Assembly (NCBI GenBank): GCA_963847675.1 | Contig: CAWKAP010000009.1 | Coordinates: 186,001 to 250,000, forward strand | Length of the DNA stretch: 64,000 nucleotides | Direction of reading: 5' to 3' | From: JADJWR01 sp963847675 | Lineage (GTDB): Bacteria; Pseudomonadota; Gammaproteobacteria; Burkholderiales; Burkholderiaceae_F | Shown: positions 1 through 8,888 of the stretch, in pieces | Layout of the letters: every line of letters starts with the position of its first letter | Numbering within the stretch: the stretch's first letter is position 1 | Notes under the pieces: generated by a model | Database searches by the model: none | What the model was told of the DNA's origin: nothing | Seen by the model: the letters and a program-made list of their open reading frames with translations, nothing else | Translations under genes and position numbers: made by a program

Positions 1-100
1 CGTGGCCGGCATGCAGCGCGCTTTCGTCTTCGATCTCGACGGCGCAGGGACGCAGCGGCTGCAGCCGCTCGCGCAGGCGGTCGGCCGTGCCTTCAGGCAT
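1..100 (-). CDS. bolA: BolA family protein, N-terminal part (cut by window edge)
   Basis: The start codon is the reverse complement of 98-100 and the gene runs off the left edge, so only about 33 residues are visible. The readable N-terminus has the BolA pattern of a short helix (RLRERLQPL) followed by the ...EIEDESALHAGH segment, which matches the conserved ESxxHAGH core of BolA/IbaG proteins. BolA proteins work with monothiol glutaredoxins in iron-sulfur handling and in stress-linked morphology control. It lies immediately downstream of yciB, a common order in betaproteobacteria. The C-terminal half is not in the window. Confidence 0.7.
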   Translation of the reverse strand, partial: MPEGTADRLRERLQPLRPCAVEIEDESALHAGH

Positions 101-719
101 CGGGGGCCTCCTTGACGTGCTGCGACAGCCAGACGCCGACGACGACGACGAACGCGAGGGTCAGCCCCATGAGACCGAACAGCTTGAAGTTGACCCAGGC
201 GTCGGTGGAGAAGCTGTAGGCGACGAACAGGTTGGCGACGGCCAGCAGCGCGAAGAAGCCGCTCCACAGCCACAGCAGACGCTCCCAGACCGGATCGGGC
301 AGCTCGATCTGCCGGCCGAGAATCGTGCGCACGAAGTTGCGCTGCCAGAAGAGGCGTCCGCCCACCAGAGCACCGGCGAACAGCAGGTACAGGATCGTCG
401 GTTTCCACTTGATGAAGGTCTCGTCGTTGAGCCAGATCGTTGCGCCGCCGAAGACGATGATCACCCCCACCGAGACCCACAGCATCGGCTCGACGCGCCT
501 GCCGCGCGCCAGCAGCCAGCCGACCTGGGCGAGCGAGGCGACGATCGCGACTGCGGTGGCGAGCAGGATCGGCGCCTGCGCGTCGCTCACCGCGCCGCTG
601 GCGATCAACGCGCCGAGCCAGGACGAGGCGAGCTGGCCGGCCTCGTGCGGAAACGACGTGCCGAGCTTGTAGGCGACGAAGAAGAGGATGACCGGAAACA
701 GGTCGAACAGCAGCTTCAT
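93..719 (-). CDS. yciB: Inner membrane septation protein A (YciB/IspZ family)
   Basis: Encodes 208 residues starting MKLLFDLFPVILFFVAYK, the diagnostic N-terminus of the YciB/IspZ septation-protein family. Five or so hydrophobic segments and the conserved NDETFIKWKPTILY and GRQIELPDPVW-type motifs are visible. Family members are integral inner-membrane proteins that interact with elongation and division machinery and affect envelope integrity. The start at 719 overlaps the stop of msrB by 4 nt (ATGA arrangement), so translation is probably coupled. The gene end overlaps the first codons of the downstream bolA-like gene. Length is normal for the family. Confidence 0.92.
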   Translation of the reverse strand: MKLLFDLFPVILFFVAYKLGTSFPHEAGQLASSWLGALIASGAVSDAQAPILLATAVAIVASLAQVGWLLARGRRVEPMLWVSVGVIIVFGGATIWLNDETFIKWKPTILYLLFAGALVGGRLFWQRNFVRTILGRQIELPDPVWERLLWLWSGFFALLAVANLFVAYSFSTDAWVNFKLFGLMGLTLAFVVVVGVWLSQHVKEAPDA

Positions 720-1126
720 CGGCTCTTTCCGGCGTCGAGCGGCTCGAACGTGAGCGAAGCCGAGTTGATGCAATAGCGCAGGCCGGTCGGCGGCGGCCCG
801 TCGTCGAACACGTGGCCGAGGTGCGCGTCGCAGACGTTGCACAGGATCTCGGTGCGCACCATGCCGTGGCTGTGGTCGGGCTCCTCGCGCACGTTCGCCC
901 GCTCGATCGGCTCGAAGTAGCTCGGCCAGCCGCAACCGGAGTCGAACTTCGTGTCGGACGCGAACAGCGGCGTGCCGCAGCAGACGCAGCGGTAGACGCC
1001 CGCCGCCTTGTGATTCCAGTAGCGACCGGTGTAGGCCGGCTCGGTCGCCTTCTGCCGTGTCACGGCGTAGGAGGTCGTCGACAGCTGGTCGCGCCACTCG
1101 GCTTCGGTTTTGCTGATCTTGGTCAT
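716..1126 (-). CDS. msrB: Peptide-methionine (R)-S-oxide reductase MsrB
   Basis: A 136-residue protein. It reduces the R-epimer of methionine sulfoxide in proteins. Four zinc cysteines are visible as two CxxC pairs (CVCC near residue 45 and CNVC near 93). The catalytic-region signature GWPSYFEP, the HLGHVFDDGP motif and the RYCINSASL resolving and catalytic cysteine motif are all present. The chosen start gives MTKISKTEAEWR, typical of the family; an upstream in-frame extension to 1168 does not look like MsrB. It is the first gene of msrB-yciB-bolA and lies just downstream of selO, so two redox-repair proteins sit together. Confidence 0.95.
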   Translation of the reverse strand: MTKISKTEAEWRDQLSTTSYAVTRQKATEPAYTGRYWNHKAAGVYRCVCCGTPLFASDTKFDSGCGWPSYFEPIERANVREEPDHSHGMVRTEILCNVCDAHLGHVFDDGPPPTGLRYCINSASLTFEPLDAGKSR

Positions 1127-1131
1127 CGCGG

Positions 1132-2667
1132 TCAGGACGAGCACGACAGGCTCAGGTTGCCCGCCCACTCGGGCGGCGGCTGCGCATAGTCGTCGGATTC
1201 GGGCTGTTCGTCATACGGCCGCGCCAGCACGCGCAGCAGGCGTTCGACCTCGGCGAAGTCGCGAGGTTCACCGCCGTCGCCGCGGGCCTTGCGGATCGCC
1301 ACCTCGGCGAGGTGATTGCGCAGCACGTACTTGGGGTTGACGCGGTTCATGCGCGCCGCGCGTTCCGCGTCGCTGCCCGCTTCCCGTCGCAGCCGCGTGC
1401 GGTAGTCGACCGACCAGGCATCGAAGGCGGCGCGGTCGGCGAAGCGGTCGCGCACCGTCGGCTCGCCGGCCCGTCCATGGTCGTCGGTAGGCAGCCGCGC
1501 AAGGCCGCGCCAGAACAGCGTCCAGTCCGCACGGTTGTCGTGCAGCAGTCCGATCAGCCGGTCGATCAGCGCATCGTCGCCGGGCTCGGTCGCGGCGAGC
1601 CCGAGCTTGGCGTGCATCACCTCGGCGATCGCCTGACCGTACGCCTCGGTGTAGGTTTCGAGCGCCGCCTGGGTCGCCTCGACATCGCCGGTAAGCGGAA
1701 CCAGCGCCTGGCCCAGGCAGTACAGGTTCCAGTGCGCCACGGCCGGCTGCTGGCTGTACGCGTAGCGGCCCTGCTCGTCGGAATGGTTGCAGACGTGGCC
1801 GGCGTCGAAACCGTCGATGAAGCCGAACGGCCCGTAGTCGATGGTCAGTCCGAGGATCGACATGTTGTCGGAGTTCATCACGCCGTGGCAGAACCCGACT
1901 CCCTGCCACTGCGCGATCAGCCGTGCGGTGCGTCTTGCCACTTCGCGCAGGAGTGCCAGGTACGGCGCTGCGCCGTCGCCCGCCTCACGGCAGTGCGGAA
2001 AGAAGCTCTCGATCACGTAGTCGGCGAGCTGCTTCAGCGCCTCGTGCTCGCCGCGCCAGTAGAAGTACTCGAAGGAGCCGAAGCGGACGAAGCTCGGCGC
2101 CATGCGCGTGACCACCGCCGCGGTTTCGACCGTCTCGCGGAACACCGGGGTGTCGGATCCCATCACCGCCAGCGCGCGCGTGGTCGGGATGCCGAGGGCG
2201 TCGATCGCCTCCGAACAGAGGAACTCGCGGATCGACGAGCGCAACACGGCGCGCCCGTCCCCCATGCGCGAGTAGGGCGTCCTGCCCGCCCCCTTAAGTT
2301 GCAGTTCCCAAAGACCGCCGTCGCTGCCGCGCGCGCCGCCGAGCAGCAAGGCGCGGCCGTCGCCCAGTTGGGGCACGTACACGCCGAACTGGTGGCCCGC
2401 ATAGACGGCCGCCAGCGGATCGGTGCCGGCGAGCACGGCCGAACCGGCCAGTGGCTCGACGGCTTCGGGGCGGCGCAGTGCATCGGGATCCACCCCGAGC
2501 AGATGCGCCGCGGCCGTCGAGGCGGCGATGAAATACGGCTGAGGCAGTGGCGTGGGCGCGAGCCGGGTGTAGAAATCGCCCGGCAGCCGGCCAAAGGCGT
2601 TGTCCCAGGCCAGGCCGGCCAGCGGCGACTCGGAAATCAGCGGTATCGGGCGTTCAGGGGCGTTCAA
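1132..2667 (-). CDS. selO: Protein adenylyltransferase SelO (YdiU family)
   Basis: About 511 residues. SelO is a pseudokinase that transfers AMP from ATP to Ser/Thr/Tyr of target proteins, including redox proteins. Visible signatures are FYTRLAPTPLPQPY near the N-terminus, the ELQLKGAGRTPYSRMGDGRA loop, HGVMNSDNMSILG, the DYGPFGFIDGFD metal and active-site region, and the C-terminal ...SCSS. That terminal cysteine aligns with the selenocysteine of animal SelO. The TTG start at 2667 is chosen because GGAG lies 5 nt upstream; an upstream TTG at 2742 in the same frame would add 25 unconserved residues. It is divergent from the acyl-CoA ligase, with about 85 bp between starts. Confidence 0.93.
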   Translation of the reverse strand: MNAPERPIPLISESPLAGLAWDNAFGRLPGDFYTRLAPTPLPQPYFIAASTAAAHLLGVDPDALRRPEAVEPLAGSAVLAGTDPLAAVYAGHQFGVYVPQLGDGRALLLGGARGSDGGLWELQLKGAGRTPYSRMGDGRAVLRSSIREFLCSEAIDALGIPTTRALAVMGSDTPVFRETVETAAVVTRMAPSFVRFGSFEYFYWRGEHEALKQLADYVIESFFPHCREAGDGAAPYLALLREVARRTARLIAQWQGVGFCHGVMNSDNMSILGLTIDYGPFGFIDGFDAGHVCNHSDEQGRYAYSQQPAVAHWNLYCLGQALVPLTGDVEATQAALETYTEAYGQAIAEVMHAKLGLAATEPGDDALIDRLIGLLHDNRADWTLFWRGLARLPTDDHGRAGEPTVRDRFADRAAFDAWSVDYRTRLRREAGSDAERAARMNRVNPKYVLRNHLAEVAIRKARGDGGEPRDFAEVERLLRVLARPYDEQPESDDYAQPPPEWAGNLSLSCSS

Positions 2668-2752
2668 GGCGGCTCCGCAACAGCGGCGGCATTCTAATGG
2701 CCGCTTGTAAACTGATTGCAGAAGAGACCATCCGACATTCAAGGAGACACGG

Positions 2753-4393
2753 ATGCTGCAGGGCCTGATGATGGATGTGCCGTTGCTGATCAGTTCGCTG
2801 ATCGAGCATGCGGACCGGCATCACGGTGACGCGGAAATCGTTTCGCGCCGGGTCGAGGGTGACATCCACCGCTGCACGTACCACGAACTGCACGGGCGCG
2901 CGCGGCAGATGGCCAACGCGCTGGCCGCGCTGGGCGTGCGGCAGTCCGATCGCGTGGCCACATTGGCCTGGAACGGGTACCGGCACCTGGAGCTGTACTT
3001 CGCCGTCTCCGGCAGTGGCGCCGTGCTGCATACGATCAACCCGCGCCTGCACCCGGAGCAGATTGGCTGGATCGTCAACCACGCCGAGGACAGTCTGCTG
3101 TTCTTCGACCTGACCTTCCTGCCGATCATCGAGGCGATCGCGCCGCACTGCCGAACCGTGCGCAACTTCATCGCCATGGTCGACCGGGCCAAGATGCCGC
3201 AGCAGAGCAGGGTCGAACTGCTCTGCTACGAAGACCTGATCGATACCCACTCGGAGCGCTTCGCCTGGCCGCAGTTCGACGAGCGGCTCGCCTCGTCGCT
3301 GTGCTACACGTCGGGCACCACCGGCAACCCGAAGGGCGTGCTGTACAGCCACCGATCGACGCTGCTGCACGCCTACGCCGAGGTCGCCCCCGATGCGCTG
3401 AACCTGTCCAGCAAGGACACCGTGCTGCCGGTGGTGCCGATGTTCCACGTCAATGCCTGGGGCCTGCCGTACGCGTCGCCGATGGCGGGCGCCAGAATGG
3501 TGATGCCGGGACCCAACCTCGACGGCAAGTCGCTCTACGAGCTGTTCGAGGCCGAGCGGGTCACCGTCTCGGCCGGCGTGCCGACGGTATGGCAGGGACT
3601 GCTGGCGCACACGGAGAGCAACGGCCTGAAGTTCTCGACGATGAAGCGCACGGTGATCGGCGGCTCCGCCTGCCCGCCGGCGATGACCAGGATCTTCGAG
3701 GAGAAGTACGGCGTGCAGGTGCTGCACGCCTGGGGCATGACCGAGATGAGCCCGCTCGGCACGGTGTGCTCGTTCAAGCCGAAGCACGAAGCGTTGAGCG
3801 ACGCGGAGAAGCGCGCCGTGCAGACCAAGCAGGGACGGGTGATCTTCGGTGTCGACATGAAGATCGTCGGCGAAGACGGCGGCGACCTGCCGTGGGACGG
3901 CAAGGCCTTCGGCAGCCTGCTGGTGCGCGGGCCGTGGGTGCTGCGCGAATACTTCAGGGACGAAGGCGGCAACCCGCTGCAGGCGGACGAGCACGGCCAC
4001 GGCTGGTTTTCGACCGGCGACGTGGTCACCATCGACGCCGACGGCTACATGCTCATCACCGACCGCACCAAGGACGTGATCAAGTCGGGCGGCGAGTGGA
4101 TCAGCTCGATCGAGATCGAGAACATCGCCGTGGCGCATCCGGCGGTGGCGATGGCCGCCTGCATCGCGGTGGCACATCCCAAGTGGGACGAGCGGCCGCT
4201 GCTGGTGGTGATGAAGAAGCCGGGGATCGAGGTCACCCGCGAGCAGCTGCTCGCGTTCTACGAAGGCAAGGTCGCCAAGTGGCAGGTTCCGGACGACGTC
4301 GTATTCGTCGACGCGATCCCGCTGGGCGCCACCGGCAAGATGCTGAAGAACCGGCTGCGCGAGCAGTTCAGGGATTACCGGTTGCCCGCGTGA
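2753..4393 (+). CDS. Acyl-CoA synthetase (AMP-forming), 3-(methylthio)propionyl-CoA ligase-like
   Basis: A 546-residue ANL-superfamily enzyme that activates a carboxylic acid with ATP and CoA. The P-loop YTSGTTGNPKG is at residues 185-195, the adenylate motif HAWGMTEMSP near 325, the hinge and adenylate-binding STGDVVTIDADGYM near 422, and the catalytic lysine in GATGKMLKNRLR at the C-terminus. The overall sequence resembles medium-chain and DmdB-type 3-(methylthio)propionyl-CoA ligases rather than long-chain FadD. AAGGAG at 2741-2746 precedes the ATG with good spacing. It precedes a Liv-type importer and beta-oxidation genes, so it probably activates an imported acid. The true substrate cannot be read from sequence. 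Confidence 0.88.
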   Translation: MLQGLMMDVPLLISSLIEHADRHHGDAEIVSRRVEGDIHRCTYHELHGRARQMANALAALGVRQSDRVATLAWNGYRHLELYFAVSGSGAVLHTINPRLHPEQIGWIVNHAEDSLLFFDLTFLPIIEAIAPHCRTVRNFIAMVDRAKMPQQSRVELLCYEDLIDTHSERFAWPQFDERLASSLCYTSGTTGNPKGVLYSHRSTLLHAYAEVAPDALNLSSKDTVLPVVPMFHVNAWGLPYASPMAGARMVMPGPNLDGKSLYELFEAERVTVSAGVPTVWQGLLAHTESNGLKFSTMKRTVIGGSACPPAMTRIFEEKYGVQVLHAWGMTEMSPLGTVCSFKPKHEALSDAEKRAVQTKQGRVIFGVDMKIVGEDGGDLPWDGKAFGSLLVRGPWVLREYFRDEGGNPLQADEHGHGWFSTGDVVTIDADGYMLITDRTKDVIKSGGEWISSIEIENIAVAHPAVAMAACIAVAHPKWDERPLLVVMKKPGIEVTREQLLAFYEGKVAKWQVPDDVVFVDAIPLGATGKMLKNRLREQFRDYRLPA

Positions 4394-4475
4394 GGGCCTG
4401 CAGTGTTCCCGCCCCAGTAGGGTTCCATGCCTCGCCCGGCCTGCGGGCGCCGGTCCACTCACCAGGAGATCTCCG

Positions 4476-5762
4476 ATGCTTCGTGCTGCTGCAAGTGCAG
4501 TTCTGACCCTGCTGATCGCTGCAGGTGTCGCCGGCCAGGCGGTTGCGCAGACCCGGGCCGCGACGGCGAAGAAGGAGGCGCCGGCACCACAGACGGTGAA
4601 GCTCGCCTACCTCGAGGGGTTGTCCGGGCCTTTTGCCGCGGTTGGCCAGAACATCCTCAGGCATTTCCAGTTTGCCGCCGAGCTGGCGACGAGCAGGCAG
4701 CTGGCCGGCCCGGGAATCCGCTTCGAGATCGTGCCGTTCGACAACAAGGGCTCCCCGCAGGAAAGCCTCACGCTGCTGCGCGCGATCGCCGACCAGGGGA
4801 TTCGCTATGTCGTGCAGGGGCAGGGCTCGCACGTGGCGATTCCGCTGTCGGAAGCCATCGCGCGGCACAACGAGCGCAATCCGGCACAGTCGATCGTCTA
4901 CCTCAACTATGCGGCGATCGATCCGGACCTGACCAACGCCAAGTGCAACTTCTGGCACTTCCGCTTCGACGCGCACACGGAAATGAAGATGGAGGCGCTC
5001 ACCGACTACATGAAGGACCGGCCCGAGATCAGGAATGTGTATCTGCTGAACCAGAACTACTCGCACGGCCACCAGACGGCGCGCTTTGCCAGGGAACTGC
5101 TGGCACGCAAGCGTCCGGACGTGAAGATCGTCGGCGAGGACCTGGTGCCGCTCGGCCAGGTGCGCGACTTCTCGCCGTACATCGCGAAGATCCGCGCCGC
5201 CGGCGCCGACACCATCATCACCGGCAACTGGGGCACGGATCTCGTGCTGTTCGTGCGCGCCGCACGCGATGCCGGACTAACGGCCAACATGTATACGTAC
5301 TACGCGGGCGTGATCGGCACGCCGACCGCGATGGGCGCTTCCGGCGCCGACCGCGTGCGCCAGGTGTCCTACTGGCATCCGAACATCGACGGCCACCCCG
5401 GCGAGGCGCTCTACGACGATTTCAAGAAGCGCTTCGGCGAAGAGTGGTACACGCTGGCCTCGTACACGTCGGTCACGATGCTCGCCACGGCGATCCGGCG
5501 CGCCGGCAGCACCGATCCACTGCGCGTCGCCTACGCGATGGAAGGCCTGAAGATGCCGAGCCTGACCGGCGAAATCGAGATGCGCGCCACCGACCATCAA
5601 CTGCAGCAGCCGCTGTTCATCTCGACCTTCACCAAGGCGGGCGGTGCGGTCAAGCACGATTCGGAGAAGACCGGCTACGGGTTTCGCACCGAAAAGGCGA
5701 TCCCGACCTACGTCGCCTCGACGCCGACGACGTGCACCATGCAGCGGCCGGCGAAGCCGTAG
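4476..5762 (+). CDS. ABC transporter substrate-binding protein (branched-chain amino acid/Liv family)
   Basis: A 428-residue periplasmic binding protein with a clear signal peptide (about 25 residues, ending AGQAVAQ). The mature part begins with the LAYLEGLSGPFAAVGQN ligand-lobe motif typical of the LivK/Leu-binding class. It also has GNWGTDLVLFVRAARDAG and a two-cysteine C-terminal tail. An AGGAGA ribosome site lies upstream of the ATG. It is the first gene of a five-gene importer with LivH, LivM, LivG and LivF. Proteins of this class bind amino acids, amides, urea or aromatic and aliphatic acids; next to an acyl-CoA ligase and beta-oxidation genes, an organic acid ligand is more likely than leucine (inference). 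Confidence 0.9.
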   Translation: MLRAAASAVLTLLIAAGVAGQAVAQTRAATAKKEAPAPQTVKLAYLEGLSGPFAAVGQNILRHFQFAAELATSRQLAGPGIRFEIVPFDNKGSPQESLTLLRAIADQGIRYVVQGQGSHVAIPLSEAIARHNERNPAQSIVYLNYAAIDPDLTNAKCNFWHFRFDAHTEMKMEALTDYMKDRPEIRNVYLLNQNYSHGHQTARFARELLARKRPDVKIVGEDLVPLGQVRDFSPYIAKIRAAGADTIITGNWGTDLVLFVRAARDAGLTANMYTYYAGVIGTPTAMGASGADRVRQVSYWHPNIDGHPGEALYDDFKKRFGEEWYTLASYTSVTMLATAIRRAGSTDPLRVAYAMEGLKMPSLTGEIEMRATDHQLQQPLFISTFTKAGGAVKHDSEKTGYGFRTEKAIPTYVASTPTTCTMQRPAKP

Positions 5763-5825
5763 CCGCGGAGTCGAGCGCCGTGGATCCGCTGGCCGGCGCG
5801 CAGCGCCGCCGCCCCGCCTGAACCG

Positions 5826-5850
5826 ACCGGCCCGCGCAACGGGCCGGTTT
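5826..5850 (+). terminator. Hairpin between substrate-binding protein and livH
   Basis: A perfect 9-bp stem (ACCGGCCCG paired with CGGGCCGGT) with a 5-nt loop is followed by TTT. It sits 64 nt after the binding-protein stop and just before livH. It probably acts as a partial terminator or mRNA 3'-end stabiliser, so that the binding protein is made in excess over the membrane components. Confidence 0.6.
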
Positions 5851-5861
5851 CGCATCAGACC

Positions 5862-6821
5862 ATGACCGTCGAACTGTTCCTGGTGCAGCTTCTCAACGGC
5901 GTCAGCTACGGGTTGCTGCTGTTCATGCTTGCCGCGGGCCTGACGCTGATCTTCTCGATGATGGGCGTGCTCAATTTCGCGCACACCAGCTTCTACATGG
6001 TCGGCGCCTATTTCGCCTACCAGCTGTCGGTCTGGATCGGTTTCTGGCCGGCACTGCTGCTCGCGCCGATCGCGGTCGGGGTGCTCGGCGCGGCGGTCGA
6101 GCAGTGGGGGCTGCGGCGCGTGCACCGGTGGGGCCACGTGCCGGAGCTGCTGTTCACCTTCGGCCTGTCGTACATCATCTTCGAGATGGTGCAGGTCATC
6201 TGGGGCCGCGCGCCGGTCGCCTACGCGGTGCCGGTCGAACTCGACGGACCGTCGCGCTGGCTGCAGGCAGCCGGCATCACTTTCCCGCAGTACCGGCTGT
6301 TCATGATGGCGGTGGCGATCCTGATGCTGGTCGCCTTGTGGCTGCTGCTGAAGCGCACGCGCATCGGGCTCGTGATCCGTGCGGCACTGACCCATCCCGG
6401 GATGGTCGAGGCCCTCGGGCACAACGTGCCGCGGGTGTTCATGGGGGTCTTCGGTGCGGGGTGCGCGCTCGCCGGGCTGGCTGGCGTGATCGGCGGCAAT
6501 GTCTTCGTCACCGAGCCCGGCATGGCGGGGTCGCTGGGCGCGATCGTGTTCGTGGTGATCGTCTTCGGCGGGCTCGGTTCGCTGGCCGGTGCGTTCGTCG
6601 CCTCGCTGCTGCTGGGCCTGGTCGATGCGTTCGGCAAGACCAGCGACGCATCGCTGGCGGGACTGCTGGCGTCGGCGGGATTCGACGCCGGGCCGCACAC
6701 GTTCGGCTATGCGGTCCTCAGCATGACCGTGGCACAGGTGGCACCGGTGCTCCCGTACCTGCTCCTGGTGCTGATGCTGATCTTCCGCCCACGGGGACTG
6801 ATGGGCACGCGGGAGAACTGA
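5862..6821 (+). CDS. livH: Branched-chain amino acid-type ABC transporter permease LivH
   Basis: A 319-residue inner-membrane permease. The start MTVELFLVQLLNGVSYGLLLFMLAAGLTLIF is the signature N-terminus of LivH proteins, with GVLNFAHTSFYMVGAY shortly after. About eight hydrophobic segments are visible. The EAA-like cytoplasmic region (ALGHNVPRVFMGVFGAGCALAG) and VFGGLGSLAGAF match the family. It pairs with the LivM permease whose GTG start lies 2 nt after this stop, so the two subunits are translationally coupled. It forms the membrane channel with LivM and is powered by LivG/LivF. Confidence 0.92.
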   Translation: MTVELFLVQLLNGVSYGLLLFMLAAGLTLIFSMMGVLNFAHTSFYMVGAYFAYQLSVWIGFWPALLLAPIAVGVLGAAVEQWGLRRVHRWGHVPELLFTFGLSYIIFEMVQVIWGRAPVAYAVPVELDGPSRWLQAAGITFPQYRLFMMAVAILMLVALWLLLKRTRIGLVIRAALTHPGMVEALGHNVPRVFMGVFGAGCALAGLAGVIGGNVFVTEPGMAGSLGAIVFVVIVFGGLGSLAGAFVASLLLGLVDAFGKTSDASLAGLLASAGFDAGPHTFGYAVLSMTVAQVAPVLPYLLLVLMLIFRPRGLMGTREN

Positions 6822-6822
6822 C

Positions 6823-8133
6823 GTGTCGCAGCCTGGCGAACTGAGCTTCAGGCCGCTGAACTTCGGGCGCTGGGTGATCTGGGGCGCCACGGCGATCGTG
6901 TTCGTTGCGGCGCCACAGATCTTCGGCAGCGGCTTTGCGCGCGCGCTGCTGGCGCAGATGGGAATCTGGATCGTCTTCGCGCTGTCGTACAACATGCTGC
7001 TCGGCCAGACCGGGCTGCTGTCGTTCGGCCACGCGGTGTATTCGGGCCTCGGCGCGTACTTCGCCATCCACGCGCTGGCGCTGATCGGCAAGGGCGCGCT
7101 GGTGTTCCCGGTCTCGCTGCTGCCTCTCGTCGGCGGCCTTGCCGGCCTGCTGTTCGGGGTGATCTTCGGCTGGCTCACGACCAAGCGCGCCGGCACCACC
7201 TTCGCAATGATTTCGCTGGGCATCGGCGAGATGGTCTTTGCCGCCTCGCTCATGTTCCCCGGTTTCTTCGGCGGCGAGGCTGGAGTCAGCGGCAACCGCA
7301 CGGCCGGCGGACCGTTCCTCGGCTTCGAGAGCCTCACTTTCGGCCCTGACATACAGGTCTACTACCTGATCGCTGCGTGGACCTTCGCCAGCATGGTTGC
7401 CATGTACGCGCTGACGCACACGCCGCTCGGCCGCATCGCCAACGCCGTGCGCGACAACCCCGAGCGGGCCGAGTTCATCGGCTACGACGCGCAGCGCGTG
7501 CGCTGGATCATGATGGCGCTGGCGGGCTTCTTCGCCGGAATCTCGGGCGGCCTGTCGGCGATCAACCTGGAGAGCGTCGGGAGCGGGGCGGTGCATGCGC
7601 TGGTTTCCGGCGGCGTGCTGCTGGCAGCCTTCATCGGCGGCGTGCTGTTCTTCTTCGGGCCGATCCTCGGCGCGCTGGTGTTCGTGTTCTTCGCCTTCGC
7701 GCTGTCCGAGTACACCCCGGCCTGGCATCTGTACCTGGGCGTGTTCTTCGTGCTGCTGGTGATGTTCGCGCCGGGCGGACTGTCGAGCCTGATCCTGCTG
7801 AACCTGCGCGTCGCGCAGTTCGGCAAGTTCCGCCGCCTGCGCGATCCGTACGTGGGCGTGCTCGGCGCCGGGGTGGCCCTCGCCGCGGGCATCGCGCTGC
7901 TGATCGAGATGACCTATCACCTCACGCTGGGCATCGGCACCGGCCCGCAGGTGCGGGTCTTTGGTTTTCCCTTCGACACGGCGCGCAGCGAAAGCTGGGT
8001 CTTCGCCACGGCGCTGGTCGCCGGCGGCGGCATGGCCGTCGAGTACATGCGCCGTCGCTTCAGGCGCGAGTGGGACGCGATCGCCGTCGAGATCGAGGAC
8101 TGGCGGCGCGACAACCCGGAGCAGGACCAGTGA
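6823..8133 (+). CDS. livM: Branched-chain amino acid-type ABC transporter permease LivM, C-terminally extended
   Basis: A 436-residue permease with a GTG start. Family motifs visible include YNMLLGQTGLLSFGHAVYSGLGAYF near residue 60, the coupling region GRIANAVRDNPERAEFIGYD near 200, and FFGPILGALVFVFF. The usual LivM length is about 320-360 residues; here about 90 extra residues follow VAQFGKFRRLRDPY. They contain two further hydrophobic segments and a charged, Arg/Glu-rich tail. Such tails occur in a minority of betaproteobacterial LivM proteins; their role is unknown. Its TGA overlaps the GTG start of livG. Confidence 0.9.
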   Translation: MSQPGELSFRPLNFGRWVIWGATAIVFVAAPQIFGSGFARALLAQMGIWIVFALSYNMLLGQTGLLSFGHAVYSGLGAYFAIHALALIGKGALVFPVSLLPLVGGLAGLLFGVIFGWLTTKRAGTTFAMISLGIGEMVFAASLMFPGFFGGEAGVSGNRTAGGPFLGFESLTFGPDIQVYYLIAAWTFASMVAMYALTHTPLGRIANAVRDNPERAEFIGYDAQRVRWIMMALAGFFAGISGGLSAINLESVGSGAVHALVSGGVLLAAFIGGVLFFFGPILGALVFVFFAFALSEYTPAWHLYLGVFFVLLVMFAPGGLSSLILLNLRVAQFGKFRRLRDPYVGVLGAGVALAAGIALLIEMTYHLTLGIGTGPQVRVFGFPFDTARSESWVFATALVAGGGMAVEYMRRRFRREWDAIAVEIEDWRRDNPEQDQ

Positions 8134-8888
8134 GCGCGCCCGTGCTGCAGCTCGTCGACGTGCGCAAGCGCTTCGGCCGCACCGAGATCATCCGCGGCGT
8201 CAGCCTGTCGGTCGCGGCCGGGGAGCGGCACGCGATCATCGGCCCCAACGGTGCCGGCAAGTCGACACTGTTCAACCTCGCCAGCGGACGTTTTCACGCC
8301 GACTCGGGCGCGATCCTGCTCAACGGCCGCGAGATCACCCGGCGCAGGCCGCATGAGATCAACCGCATGGGCCTGGCGCGCAGTTTCCAGATCACCAACA
8401 TCTTCCATCGCCTGTCGGTGTTCGAGAACCTGCGCTGCGCCGCGCTGTGGTCGCTCGGCTACCGCTACTCGTTCTGGCGCAACCTGAACAAGCTGGCCGA
8501 TGCCGAGGCGCGCGCCGAGGAGGTGCTCGAGCTGATCGGACTGCGGCGCCGGCGCAGCGTCGAGGCCGGGCTGCTGACCTACGCCGAACAGCGGGCGCTG
8601 GAGATCGGCATCACGGTGGCCGGGGGTGCCAGCGTCATCCTGCTCGACGAGCCGACCGCCGGAATGAGCCGCAGCGAAACCGCGCGTGCGGTGGCCCTGA
8701 TCCGCGAAGTGACCGCGGGACGGACCCTGGTGATGGTCGAGCACGACATGAGCGTGGTGTTCGGGCTCGCCGACCGGATTTCGGTCGTGGTCTACGGCGA
8801 GGTGATCGCCAGCGGCCGGCCCGAGGAGATCCGCTCCGACGCGAGGGTGAAGGAAGCCTATCTGGGCCAGCCGGCGGAGGCCTCCTGA
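8130..8888 (+). CDS. livG: ABC transporter ATP-binding protein LivG
   Basis: A 252-residue ATPase. The GTG start at 8130 overlaps the livM stop by 3 nt, and the downstream TGA overlaps an ATG (TGATG). Walker A GPNGAGKST is near residue 40, a degenerate signature region LLTYAEQRALEIG replaces the canonical LSYGEQR near 150, Walker B VILLDEPTAGMS is near 172, and the switch histidine lies in MVEHDMSVVF. LivG is one of the two ATPases that energise the Liv-type importer. The signature reading LTYAEQRALEI rather than SGGQ is usual for this family. Confidence 0.93.
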   Translation: MSAPVLQLVDVRKRFGRTEIIRGVSLSVAAGERHAIIGPNGAGKSTLFNLASGRFHADSGAILLNGREITRRRPHEINRMGLARSFQITNIFHRLSVFENLRCAALWSLGYRYSFWRNLNKLADAEARAEEVLELIGLRRRRSVEAGLLTYAEQRALEIGITVAGGASVILLDEPTAGMSRSETARAVALIREVTAGRTLVMVEHDMSVVFGLADRISVVVYGEVIASGRPEEIRSDARVKEAYLGQPAEAS